Source: an uncultured Pseudovibrio sp.
Lineage (GTDB): Bacteria; Pseudomonadota; Alphaproteobacteria; Rhizobiales; Stappiaceae
Direction: 5' to 3'
DNA length: 44,102 nucleotides
NCBI GenBank assembly: GCA_947496145.1
Contig: CANMBS010000042.1
Span: forward strand, 1 to 44,102
Shown here piece by piece: positions 8,302 to 16,515 of the stretch (positions within the stretch are counted from its first letter, which is position 1; each line of letters opens with the position of its first letter). Both the position numbers and the translations under genes were made by a program. The notes below the pieces were generated by a model. That model did not search any database, was not told where the DNA came from, and worked only from the letters and a program-made list of their open reading frames with translations.

Positions 8302-9474
8302 ATGAAATTCGGTCGACTCTTGCGGACGAAAACCGCAATATTTCCAATAAGTTTGTTACTGGTCGCTGCATTCGGTGGTGGTATCGTTTTTTGGGGCGGC
8401 TTCCATACAGCAATGGACTACACCAACACTTTAGAGTTCTGTGTTTCCTGCCATGAAATGCGCAGCACGGTCTATGAGGAGTACAAGGAGTCACCTCACT
8501 TCTCAAACGCATCCGGCGTTCAGGCTGTCTGCTCAGATTGTCACGTACCCAAAGACACCTACCCAAAAATCATCCGCAAGATCAAAGCAGCCAAAGAGGT
8601 TTATTCCAAGCTTACTGGCAAGATCGACACTAAAGAGAAATTTGAGGCTCATCGCCTGACCATGGCAAAAAGTGTCTGGGCAGAGATGGAAGCAAACGAC
8701 TCCAGGCAATGCCGAAACTGCCATAAGCAAGACTCTATGGACTTCGCAAAGCAGCATCCTAAAGCCTCTGAAACCATGCAGAAAGGTTTCAAGGATGGAG
8801 AAACTTGCATCTCCTGTCACAAAGGCATTGCCCACAAGTTGCCGGATATGTCTCAGGGCTACAAAGCTTTGTTCGACGAACTCAAGGCGCAATCTGTAAG
8901 CGAAGGTGCCGCTGCCGATCATCTTTATGCGATTACCAGCAAGCCATTTTTTGTCGAGCAGTCTAAGGCAGAAAGTAATGGGCGAAGCGATGGACGCATT
9001 CTGGGCGGAACTGACATCACTGTATTGGAGCGCAGTGGTGACCTTCTCAAAGTACGTATCGCTGGCTGGCAACAGGATCAGGTAGACCGTGTAATCTATG
9101 CCCTCAGAGGACAGCGCATTTTCTCTGCGACGATTGGCAAGAAAGTAACCGGTAAGATCGAGCGTCTGAAAACTGAGATTGACCCTGACACTGAACTCAC
9201 CTGGCATCAGGTTCAGATCGACACATGGGTTACAAAAGACAACCTGATTTCAGAGGGCGATCAGCTCTGGACATATACCAAGGAAATGTACACCGCAGCC
9301 TGCTCCACCTGTCATGGCCTGCGTGATCCTGAACACTTCCTCGCCAACCAGTGGATTGGCTCTCTCAAGGCTATGAAGCGTTTCATCTCACTGGACAAAG
9401 AGCAATACCGCATCTTGCAGAAATATCTGCAACTTAACGCAAAAGACACTGGTGGGAGTGGAGCTCATGGGTAA
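8302..9474 (+). CDS. torC: Pentahaem c-type cytochrome, TorC (NapC/NirT family)
   Basis: Membrane-anchored quinol-oxidising cytochrome that feeds electrons to the periplasmic TMAO/DMSO reductase. It has 390 residues: an uncleaved N-terminal helix (about 10-35, ISLLLVAAFGGGIVFWGGF), then four CXXCH haem sites (CVSCH, CSDCH, CRNCH, CISCH) of the NapC/NirT core. A C-terminal extension carries a fifth site (CSTCH), which marks TorC rather than NapC. I chose the ATG at 8302 because it places a basic MKFGRLLRTK segment directly before the helix; a GTG at 8284 is possible. It overlaps torD by 8 bp. Haem ligation requires cytochrome c maturation genes, not in this window. Confidence 0.93.
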   Translation: MKFGRLLRTKTAIFPISLLLVAAFGGGIVFWGGFHTAMDYTNTLEFCVSCHEMRSTVYEEYKESPHFSNASGVQAVCSDCHVPKDTYPKIIRKIKAAKEVYSKLTGKIDTKEKFEAHRLTMAKSVWAEMEANDSRQCRNCHKQDSMDFAKQHPKASETMQKGFKDGETCISCHKGIAHKLPDMSQGYKALFDELKAQSVSEGAAADHLYAITSKPFFVEQSKAESNGRSDGRILGGTDITVLERSGDLLKVRIAGWQQDQVDRVIYALRGQRIFSATIGKKVTGKIERLKTEIDPDTELTWHQVQIDTWVTKDNLISEGDQLWTYTKEMYTAACSTCHGLRDPEHFLANQWIGSLKAMKRFISLDKEQYRILQKYLQLNAKDTGGSGAHG

Positions 9475-10150
9475 GCACAAAACCATTATCCTTTCCAACA
9501 ATGACAGGTCTCTCGTCTACCGCTGGCTTGCATGCTTCTTCACCAGCGAAGTGAAAGCCGAAACTCTGGAGAGCTATAGCTCTCCAGAAGGGAGGATACT
9601 TCTGGACACGTTGGCCCAGATATCAGCGCTCCGTCCCCTCACCGATGAGCTTTTCAAACTGGCACAACAGCCTGAAGCAACCTGCCAGACACAGTTGCTC
9701 GATCTGGCAGCTGCCTATGCCAAGCTGTTCCTTGGCGCAGGTGGGCAGCGCTCCGCTCCTCCCTATGAGTCTGCCTATTGCAATGAAAAAGGTACGCTCT
9801 TTCAAAAGCCCACGTCAGACATGAATGTGATCCTCAACGAACTTGGCATTTCGATTGAAAGCTCGTTGAAGGAACCTGCAGACCATCTCGGCGTTCAGCT
9901 TAATGTTCTGGCAGAATATATCGACAGAGAAGCACAGGCAGAGGCGAATGGTGACTATGAGGCCGCCTGTGCGCTTCATCAAAATCAGGTGTGGTTCCTG
10001 TCAAACCACTTGCTCAATTGGGTGCCCTCTTTCTGCGATGGCTGTGAACGTTTCGACTCATCTGGCTTTTACAAGAGTTTGGCTATCGCTCTGAACACAT
10101 GGCTCAGCGTGGACATGAGCTGCCTGAATGAGGCTAGCACGGCAGCCTGA
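9467..10150 (+). CDS. torD: TorD family molybdoenzyme chaperone
   Basis: Cytoplasmic chaperone that binds the Tat signal of apo-TorA and helps molybdopterin insertion before export. It has 227 all-alpha residues with the TorD/DmsD hallmarks: YRWLACFFTSEV near the start, YAKLFLGAG....PYESAY in the middle, EPADHLGVQLNVLAEYI, and HLLNWVPSFCDGC near the end. The start ATG at 9467 lies inside the torC 3' end, with GGGAG 8 bases upstream, so translation is probably coupled. Gene order C-D-A matches Rhodobacter dorCDA rather than E. coli torCAD. A 167-bp gap follows before torA. Confidence 0.92.
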   Translation: MGKHKTIILSNNDRSLVYRWLACFFTSEVKAETLESYSSPEGRILLDTLAQISALRPLTDELFKLAQQPEATCQTQLLDLAAAYAKLFLGAGGQRSAPPYESAYCNEKGTLFQKPTSDMNVILNELGISIESSLKEPADHLGVQLNVLAEYIDREAQAEANGDYEAACALHQNQVWFLSNHLLNWVPSFCDGCERFDSSGFYKSLAIALNTWLSVDMSCLNEASTAA

Positions 10151-10317
10151 GTAACTCCATTTACAACCTGTTTACTCGATTTTACATCCCATTCAATCAA
10201 CGCGCGAACCACGTTTACACGCAATGATTAGGGTAACACTCAGAGAAAACAGGCTGTTCTCATCGAGCAACTTGCTCAATTCATCGATTATTCTGCCAAA
10301 ATAAAGGGACAGCAGAG
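10151..10317. promoter_or_regulatory. torD-torA gap with phased TTTACA repeats
   Basis: TTTACA-type elements at 10160-10165, 10171-10176 (TTTACT), 10181-10186 and 10214-10219 are spaced 11, 10 and 33 bp, all close to whole helical turns on one strand. The same core occurs before torC. This suggests TorR binding and an extra, internal promoter for torA. No coding sequence is seen here. Confidence 0.55.
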
Positions 10318-12753
10318 ATGTCGAAACTCATTACAAACTATACGTCTCGTCGTAGCTTCCTGAAAGGCGCTTCCGCACTGGGCGCTCTGGGTGTACTGGC
10401 TCCATCCGTCTTCTCACCACGGCTTGCACAAGCAGCAGTCAACGGAGAGGTACTCTCCGGTTGTCACTGGGGCGCATTCCGTGCAGTGGTCAAGGATGGA
10501 CGCTGGACGGAAGTAAAACCCTGGGAACAGGATTCACATCCCAGCCATCAGCTGGCGGGCGTCATGGATTCGGTTTATTCTCCATCCCGCATCAAATATC
10601 CAATGGTTCGCCGTGCGTACCTTGAAAAGGGTCGCGGTGCAGATGTTGAAGATCGTGGCAGCAACGACTTTGTTCGTGTGAGCTGGGACGAAGCACTCAA
10701 CCTGGTTGCTCAGGAACTCAAGTACGCTAAGGCAACTCATGGCCCTCGCAGTGTCTTCACCGGTACATATGGCTGGAAGAGCGCCGGTAAAATCCATAAC
10801 AGCCGCAGCCTGCTGCGTCGCCTGATCAACCGTGGCCTGCAAATGCCAAACGTCACTCATACAGGTGACTACTCAACAGGCGCTTCTCAGGTGATCATGC
10901 CGCACGTTATGGGCACACTGGAAGTTTACGAACAGCAGACCGTCTGGCCGGTTGTTGTCGAAAACACAGAGGTTCTTGTTGTTTGGGGCGCTGATCCGGT
11001 CAAGACTAACCAGATCGACTGGTTGATTGCTGATCATGATAGCTACCGCTACCTTGAAGAGTACAAGAAGACCGGCAAAAAGGTTATCTGTATTGATCCA
11101 CTGAAGTCCAAAACCGCAGAGTTCATGGACGCAGAATGGGTGCAGGTCAAACCACAGACCGACGTCGCTCTTATGCTTGGCATGGCACATACTCTCTTTG
11201 TTGAAGAGCTGTATGACGCTGACTTCATGGACGAATACACCGCAGGTTTTGAAAAGTTCCTTCCATATCTGACTGGTGAGACAGATCAGACACCAAAATC
11301 TGCTGAATGGGCCTCTGAAATCTGCGGTGTTCCTGCTGATAAGATCAAAGAACTGGCACGCCTGTTCATGGGCAATCGTACCATGCTCACCAGTGGCTGG
11401 TCCATGCAGCGTCAGCACCACGGCGAGCAGCCACACTGGATGCTGGTAACTCTGGCTTCCATGCTCGGTCAGATCGGTCTGCCAGGTGGTGGCTTCGGTC
11501 TTTCCTACCACTACTCCAACGGTGGTGTTCCAACTTCCGACGGCCCTGCTCTTTCCGGCATGAATGATGGCGGTGCGATGGAAGGCTCTGTCTCCATTCC
11601 GGTGGCACGTGTTGTTGAGATGCTGGAACGTCCGGGTGAAGAATACGACTTTAACGGTACTCGCTACACCTTCCCGGACATCAAGATTGCCTACTGGGCT
11701 GGCGGTAACCCGTTCCACCACCATCAGGATCGCAACCGCATGATCAAGGCCTGGCAGAAACTGGAAACAGTGATTGTTCAGGATTATCAGTGGACTGCAA
11801 CTGCACGCTTTGCGGATATCGTTCTTCCGGCAGCTTCTGCCTATGAGCGCAATGATATCGAAGCAATGGGCTCTTATTCCAACAAAGCTACTGTTGCGAT
11901 GAAGAAGATCGTTGATCCTGTCTTCGAAGCGCGCAGTGAATATGACATCTTCGTTGATATTGCAGAACGCCTTGGTAACAAGGAAGCCTACACTGATGGT
12001 CGTGATGAAATGGGCTGGATCAAACATTACTACGAGCAGGCTCAAAAACAGGCAGCAAGCAAAAACCTTGAGATGCCTGAGTTTGAGAAATTCTGGGAAG
12101 ACGGTATTGTTGTTCACCCGGTCTCACAAGCTGCAAAAGAGTATGTTCGCTACGCTGATTTCCGCGAAGACCCGCTTCTGGAGCCACTGGGTACACCAAC
12201 TGGTAAGATCGAGATCTATTCCAAGAACATCGAGAAAATGGGCTATGACGACTGCCCTCCACACCCAATGTGGATGGAGCCGCTTGAGCGCCTCGATGGT
12301 CCGGGTGCCAAGTTCCCGATCCATGTTAACACGGGTCATCCGAATGATCGCCTGCACTCTCAGCTCTGCGGCACAATCCTTCGCGAAGGTTATGCTGTTG
12401 CAGACCGTGAACCATGCATGATCAATCCGAAAGATGCAGAAGCACGCGGCATCAAGTCCGGCGATGTTATTCGCATCTTCAATGATCGTGGTCAGACACT
12501 GGCCGGTGCAATCGTCAGTGAAGACATTATGCCAAGCGTTATCCGCCTCTACGAAGGTGCCTGGTACGATCCGGTTGAAGGTGGCAAAGTCGGCAGCCTC
12601 TGCGCCTATGGTGACGTAAACACCCTGACCCCAGACCTTGGCACCTCCAAGCTGGCGCAAGGCAACTGCGGTCACACCGTCATTGCAGACTTCGAGAAAT
12701 TCGAAGGAGAACTGCCAGAAGTTAAAGTCTTTAAAGCACCAAAAAACGGATAG
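10318..12753 (+). CDS. torA: Periplasmic TMAO/DMSO reductase, molybdopterin enzyme
   Basis: Terminal reductase of anaerobic respiration, reducing TMAO and possibly DMSO with electrons from TorC. It has 811 residues: a Tat signal (SRRSFLKGAS, cleavage near LAQA), then the DMSO-reductase-family fold without an N-terminal Fe-S motif. The molybdenum ligand should be Ser186 in GDYSTGASQVIMPHV. Other family blocks are EVYEQQTVWP, VVWGADPVKTNQ, GWSMQRQHHGEQPHWMLVTL and NRLHSQL-like NDRLHSQLCGT. Tyr151 in the TYGW loop aligns with the Tyr of Rhodobacter DMSO reductase that influences substrate preference, so DMSO is a realistic second substrate (inference). Last gene of the tor module; a strong hairpin follows. 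Confidence 0.95.
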   Translation: MSKLITNYTSRRSFLKGASALGALGVLAPSVFSPRLAQAAVNGEVLSGCHWGAFRAVVKDGRWTEVKPWEQDSHPSHQLAGVMDSVYSPSRIKYPMVRRAYLEKGRGADVEDRGSNDFVRVSWDEALNLVAQELKYAKATHGPRSVFTGTYGWKSAGKIHNSRSLLRRLINRGLQMPNVTHTGDYSTGASQVIMPHVMGTLEVYEQQTVWPVVVENTEVLVVWGADPVKTNQIDWLIADHDSYRYLEEYKKTGKKVICIDPLKSKTAEFMDAEWVQVKPQTDVALMLGMAHTLFVEELYDADFMDEYTAGFEKFLPYLTGETDQTPKSAEWASEICGVPADKIKELARLFMGNRTMLTSGWSMQRQHHGEQPHWMLVTLASMLGQIGLPGGGFGLSYHYSNGGVPTSDGPALSGMNDGGAMEGSVSIPVARVVEMLERPGEEYDFNGTRYTFPDIKIAYWAGGNPFHHHQDRNRMIKAWQKLETVIVQDYQWTATARFADIVLPAASAYERNDIEAMGSYSNKATVAMKKIVDPVFEARSEYDIFVDIAERLGNKEAYTDGRDEMGWIKHYYEQAQKQAASKNLEMPEFEKFWEDGIVVHPVSQAAKEYVRYADFREDPLLEPLGTPTGKIEIYSKNIEKMGYDDCPPHPMWMEPLERLDGPGAKFPIHVNTGHPNDRLHSQLCGTILREGYAVADREPCMINPKDAEARGIKSGDVIRIFNDRGQTLAGAIVSEDIMPSVIRLYEGAWYDPVEGGKVGSLCAYGDVNTLTPDLGTSKLAQGNCGHTVIADFEKFEGELPEVKVFKAPKNG

Positions 12754-12775
12754 GCTAGAGGCTTAAAACACAGCC

Positions 12776-12804
12776 ACAAAGGGCTGCTCTATGCAGCCCT
12801 TTGT
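12776..12804. terminator. Hairpin terminator after torA
   Basis: Perfect 12-bp stem (ACAAAGGGCTGC, 12776-12787, with its complement at 12793-12804) around a 5-base loop, 23 bases after the torA stop. The following T tract is weak, but stem length and position support an end of the tor transcript. Confidence 0.75.
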
Positions 12805-12844
12805 CATATTCGGAAAAGACAATATTAAAACGTTGAACAATTAC

Positions 12845-12940
12845 CATGGACTGCCCCTGAGAAGTTGGAGAGTCTCTGTCTTAATGTTTCTTCACTGTCC
12901 TTCAAATGATTAGTGTTTGATAGACTAACACAGCATATCA
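12845..12940 (-). mobile_element. Decayed 3' end of IS3-family element
   Basis: The minus strand reads, with several stops, a degenerate version of the transposase tail present at the right edge of the window: SFEGQ-stop-RNIKTETLQLL here against AFERQTRNIETAALHFP there. The nucleotides also align directly (GGACTG...GGAGAG...CTGTCT.AAT.TTTCTT). It is about 95 bp of a much older copy in the same orientation. Nothing else is recognisable between 12940 and about 13130. Confidence 0.6.
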
Positions 12941-13129
12941 TTTGAGTAACTTGTGCTTTATGCATCCATGACCTGACATCTCAATGACTTGGTTGCTTTG
13001 CGAGAAGCATGACCGTTTCAAGTATATCCCTTTCATGTCACAAACGCTCATCTCCATTGCTCAAACCAACTAACTTTCTACCTGCGCCCTTATAAGGCCC
13101 TGTCATTAAATCCTGATCCCATGCGTCTA

Positions 13130-13636
13130 TATTCAACAGTTCGATGTAGGAAGTTTCCCACTCAGATCCGTAGTCAGGTTGCAGGCGCTAAGGGAGGACG
13201 CATAAGGAAGCTTTTGGTCGATCACGCGGTGGCTTTACGACAAAATTTCACGCCCGAACTGACGGTCAGGGGCGCCCTCCGGCTTTGTCCTGACAGGTGG
13301 TGAGGCATCAGGTTATAGTGCTGTTCCCGCTCTGTTGGATATGCCTGTGCACAAGCTCCTGCTGTTTCTGGCAGATAACGGATACGATAGCGATGCTGTT
13401 CACCAAAGCCTGCTGCTTGCGGGCATCAGCCCTGTCATTCCGCTGAAGTCAAATGACCCGATATATTGCGACTTTAGAGCCTGTAAAACAGAAACCACAG
13501 TGAGGGCATGTTCAATAAGGTCAAACAGCACCGCAAGATTGCTATTCGATGCGACAAAACTAACGTGCCTTTCGCCTCTTTCCTAAATCCAGCTGCTGTG
13601 CATCTATGGATACGAGACTTTGTCAACACAACCTAG
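13130..13636 (+). pseudogene. IS5-family transposase remnant
   Basis: Fragments in different frames match an IS5-family DDE transposase (IS427-like group). VAGAKGG (around 13180-13200) and GGFTTKFHA (around 13230) come first. LDMPVHKLLLFLADNGYDSDAVHQSLL...GISPVIPLKSN (13335-13460) contains the second catalytic aspartate region. A CDFRACKTE / RIATRYDKTN-like / FASFLNPAAVHLWIRDF tail ends with TAG at 13634-13636. At least two frameshifts and a missing N terminus make it inactive. It is a local scar, not a functional element; inverted repeats were not found. Confidence 0.75.
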
Positions 13637-13944
13637 TTGGCTGTGGGTTTCGCTCTCATCAGATGAATCATTGCGATATAAATCGTGTCAGAGCGATGGT
13701 TTAAGTGAAGCAAGATATATCTATTCACATATATTTTTCCAATATTATTTTATATAATAAGTAATAGACACGACACAAAACTACATTTACGCTAGGTCAT
13801 ATTAATGTAAAAGAAGCGTTTTTTGAAAAGAGGTCAGATTATAAACGTAGATCATTGTTTAGATTATCTACAGCTACTGTAGATAACACTTGAAGCGATT
13901 TAGTTTTTTTCAGTTATCTGACTATTGTAAGAGTAGAGGTAAAT
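13637..13944. other. AT-rich intergenic region before LuxR-type gene
   Basis: 308 bp without a gene. It is clearly more AT-rich than its surroundings, and its only outstanding element is the 23-bp palindrome at 13864-13886. Confidence 0.6.
13864..13886. promoter_or_regulatory. 23-bp palindrome upstream of LuxR-type HTH gene
   Basis: Perfect inverted repeat with 10-bp arms (TTATCTACAG and CTGTAGATAA) around a 3-base spacer, 58 bp before the start of the LuxR-type protein. Size and position suit a dimeric regulator operator. Which protein binds is unknown; autoregulation is the simplest guess. The spacer is too short and the distal T tract absent for a terminator. Confidence 0.6.
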
Positions 13945-14154
13945 ATGGCGGGTGATTTGCTTACAGATCGGGAAATTGAAGTTCTAATTTGGACTGCTCA
14001 TGGAAAAACTTCGAAGGAAACTTCGCAAATATTAGAAATATCAATCAACACAGTCAATTTTCATATCAAAAATATTATGATGAAGCTGGGTGCGGTTAAT
14101 CGAGCATCAGCTGTGGCAATGGCAGTTCAAAGTGGCCTGCTTGATTTGAATTAG
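13945..14154 (+). CDS. Small LuxR/GerE-type DNA-binding protein
   Basis: A 69-residue protein that is almost only a LuxR-family helix-turn-helix: LTDREIEVLIWTAHGKTSKETSQILEISINTVNFHIKNIMMKLGAVNRASAVAMA, with the conserved TxREiEVL start and TVNFHIKNIMMKLG recognition helix. No signal-binding or receiver domain precedes it: the upstream region is non-coding, and AGAGG stands 6 bases before the ATG, so it is a stand-alone gene rather than a visible truncation. The domain most resembles the DNA-binding part of acyl-homoserine-lactone regulators. It may act as a constitutive regulator or modulate other LuxR proteins; the target is unknown. Confidence 0.75.
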   Translation: MAGDLLTDREIEVLIWTAHGKTSKETSQILEISINTVNFHIKNIMMKLGAVNRASAVAMAVQSGLLDLN

Positions 14155-14386
14155 TCACTTTATACTCAACCGATCATGATGCTTTGTGTAAAGCTTCAAC
14201 CAAATCTTAGTTGCTTGCTCAATGCGGTTGCTCCTCCAATACATAAAGCACTCAAAGTTTAACTGGCGCGCCCTATGGGCCGCCTCTCATTTTATCTTTC
14301 AAAACTACTCTGCCAGAACAAAATATATTCATTACCTTATTATCTAAAACTATGAAGAAACACACTTAACGTTGCCGTTGCAGTAT

Positions 14387-15007
14387 CTATATTGCTGCTG
14401 CTTTAACAGACTGAGATCCATCCTGTAAGGAGCAAAGGCTTCGTCCGGTGAGAAGGCTTGCAACCTTTCCTGCTTCTCTCACATAAGACGTGTCTTTATG
14501 CAGAAGCATCATCGAAAAACTTCCCTCCAGCAACAACATAATCTGCTTTGCAAGTTTCGGGCTCAGTTCTTCAAATCCGTAGTCACTAAAAACCGCTGTA
14601 AGCCACATCTCCACTCGTTTCTTATGCGCTTGCGCGGCCTGTACTGCTGGATGCCCTGGCATTTTGATAAGCTCTACGCTTGTGCGCAGAAAACCGCAGC
14701 CTTTCCACCTTGGATGCTGCATCACATGTGCAAGGCCGACAAAAACACCCTCGATCTTATCGGGCAGCTCTCCTTCAGCCTCTTTGAACCATTTTTGAAA
14801 CTGATTGAAATTCGGCTGATCTCTTGATTGCAGATAGGCTGTTATTATGTCGTCTTTGCTGCGGAAATGATAATAGATCGTCCTCTTAGTAAGGTCCGCC
14901 TCGCTGGCAATCATATCCAGACTTACATCTCTCACCCCTTCACGCTGAAACAGCCTGGAGGCAGCCTTGATAATACGTTCTTTAGTCTTAGGTACATTGG
15001 TTCTCAT
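14387..15007 (-). CDS. TetR/AcrR-family transcriptional regulator
   Basis: Repressor-type regulator of 206 residues with an N-terminal TetR helix-turn-helix (TKERIIKAASRLFQREGVRDVSLDMIASEADLTKRTIYYHFRSKDDIITAYL, about 8-60) and a C-terminal ligand-binding helical domain of usual length. It is divergent from an alpha/beta hydrolase gene, 62 bp between starts, with a 24-bp palindrome in between that is its probable operator. It may therefore control the hydrolase and itself. The ligand is unknown. Confidence 0.88.
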   Translation of the reverse strand: MRTNVPKTKERIIKAASRLFQREGVRDVSLDMIASEADLTKRTIYYHFRSKDDIITAYLQSRDQPNFNQFQKWFKEAEGELPDKIEGVFVGLAHVMQHPRWKGCGFLRTSVELIKMPGHPAVQAAQAHKKRVEMWLTAVFSDYGFEELSPKLAKQIMLLLEGSFSMMLLHKDTSYVREAGKVASLLTGRSLCSLQDGSQSVKAAAI

Positions 15008-15015
15008 AACGGCAA

Positions 15016-15039
15016 TGTATACCGACTAGTGAATATACA
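15016..15039. promoter_or_regulatory. TetR-type operator in divergent promoter
   Basis: Dyad centred at 15027.5. Outer arms TGTATA (15016-15021) and TATACA (15034-15039) and inner palindrome ACTAGT (15025-15030) share the same centre. It lies 8 bp from the TetR start and 30 bp from the hydrolase start, where it could repress both. Confidence 0.7.
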
Positions 15040-15069
15040 AAAGACTTTTTTTCAAATAGCCTTTTACAC

Positions 15070-15996
15070 ATGCTTAAGACCAATGATTTTCGAAACCATA
15101 TTGAGATTGAAGAAGCTAAAATTATCTGCAGTGATGGAATTTCACTGGGCGGGAACCTCTGGCATGGAACCAATTATGGAAGAAATGGTAAGGTAATCAT
15201 AAACCCGGCTACCGGTGTGATATCTAAGTTTTATCACCGCTACGCCCGCTTTTTAGCGGCTGAGGGCTTTGACGTGTTGACCTACGATTATCGGGGTATT
15301 GGAAACTCAAGGCCAGTCACCCTTAATCACTGTGGGTTCCGTTGGCGGGACTGGGGAGAAAAAGACTTTGATGCTGCTGTGCACTTCATGCATAAGCACA
15401 AGCCGGAGACACCACTTATGGTGGTGGGTCACAGTGTCGGCGGGTACTTGCCCGGTCTTGCGGATAACGCCAGGCGTGTTGAGCGCATGCTTACCGTCGG
15501 AGCGCAATACGCCTGGTGTGGTGACTATGCTCCAGGCAGCAAGCTTTCCATGTTCTTCAAATGGCATATCGTTATGCCTGCCCTCACCGCAATTTATGGG
15601 TATTTCCCAGGGAGTAAGCTGGGCTGGTTAGAAGATCTGCCCGCAGGTGTTGCAAATGAATGGAGCTTTCGCCGGTCACGTTTTGAAATGAACTACCCGC
15701 CCCATGAACGTGAAAAATACCTTTCACGCATGGCCTCATTGAAGGGGGAAATCCTCGCGGTTTCGATGATGGATGATGAGTTCGGCACCATTCCTGCGGT
15801 AACCCGGACACTGGACTATTATGAGGGTGCGGACCGTACGATTGTGCGTCTTCATCCCAGAGATTTTGGCAGAGATGCAGTTGGTCATTTTAATCTCTTC
15901 CATGATCGGCACATCACAGACTTTTGGAAAGATACGTTGCTTTGGCTACAGCAAGGCATCAATCCTTGGCCTAGCAAAGTAGATGCACGATTTTAA
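15070..15996 (+). CDS. Alpha/beta hydrolase
   Basis: Predicted serine hydrolase of 308 residues (S33/lysophospholipase-like). Nucleophile Ser122 sits in GHSVGG; the acid is probably the Asp of MMDDEFGT and the base His that of AVGHFNLF. The YDYRGIGNSRP block is the usual oxyanion-side loop. No signal peptide. The ATG at 15070 has only a weak ribosome site. It is divergent from a TetR regulator with a shared palindromic operator, a common arrangement for detoxification or ester-degrading enzymes. Substrate unknown. It is not clearly part of the neighbouring biosynthetic cluster. Confidence 0.85.
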   Translation: MLKTNDFRNHIEIEEAKIICSDGISLGGNLWHGTNYGRNGKVIINPATGVISKFYHRYARFLAAEGFDVLTYDYRGIGNSRPVTLNHCGFRWRDWGEKDFDAAVHFMHKHKPETPLMVVGHSVGGYLPGLADNARRVERMLTVGAQYAWCGDYAPGSKLSMFFKWHIVMPALTAIYGYFPGSKLGWLEDLPAGVANEWSFRRSRFEMNYPPHEREKYLSRMASLKGEILAVSMMDDEFGTIPAVTRTLDYYEGADRTIVRLHPRDFGRDAVGHFNLFHDRHITDFWKDTLLWLQQGINPWPSKVDARF

Positions 15997-16107
15997 GACC
16001 CCTTTGGTTTGCTTGAATTTAATCGAATAGGGAGAACCTGCATAAACTGAATACAGGTAGCCTGACAGACGACATTTCGCGGGTCATTGATCACTCTGGA
16101 GATTACG

Positions 16108-16299
16108 ATGACAGAGGTTTTTATAACTGGTTTAGATAATTGCGTTGAAATAATGGAGCAAAAACTCGTTGGTTACACTGCTGTAAGTGTTGGTTTTACC
16201 GAGGTCAACTGGCTTCCGAAATATGAAGTTACAGCAACCATAAGGGGAGTAAAGGTAAAACAAACAGTGACCTTCCAAAGTAATCCGCGGTTACGTTAG
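16108..16299 (+). CDS. Small hypothetical protein, 63 residues
   Basis: Unrecognised small protein beginning MTEVFITGLDNCVEIMEQKL. The ATG at 16108 has GGAG 6 bases upstream, better than the in-frame TTG at 16087. No signal peptide or membrane helix; the alternating pattern in the second half (SVGFTEVNW, YEVTATIRGVKVKQTVTF) suggests beta strands. It stands alone between the hydrolase and the acyl-CoA dehydrogenase. No function is proposed. Confidence 0.5.
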   Translation: MTEVFITGLDNCVEIMEQKLVGYTAVSVGFTEVNWLPKYEVTATIRGVKVKQTVTFQSNPRLR

Positions 16300-16515
16300 A
16301 TCGTCTTGATTGCTGACAGTTAGGCGGTTAACAACCTGTGTTCACTCATAAACTGTCGCAGGTTGCAGAAATTTTCTCGTCATAGAATGCTAACAGATCG
16401 TTTCATGACACCTTGCGCGGTTGCCCATCGACTACGCTCAAAGTTGTTTCATTAGACCCGGGCAACATATTCACCGGGGCTTAGTGAACTTCAATTTTCT
16501 ATCTTAGGAAGACAA
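16300..16515. other. Intergenic region past the end of biosynthetic unit A
   Basis: No gene. An imperfect inverted repeat (CAACCTG 16332-16338 with CAGGTTG 16359-16365) could be a weak terminator for the minus-strand operon or the small plus-strand gene. Confidence 0.35.

Noticed and set aside
8533-9207. 224-codon frame antisense to torC
   Set aside because: Composition and position mark it as a shadow of the haem-protein gene.
10873-12117. Long open frame (414 codons) antisense to torA
   Set aside because: It lies wholly inside the well-supported torA gene, has no family features and no ribosome site; a codon-bias shadow.
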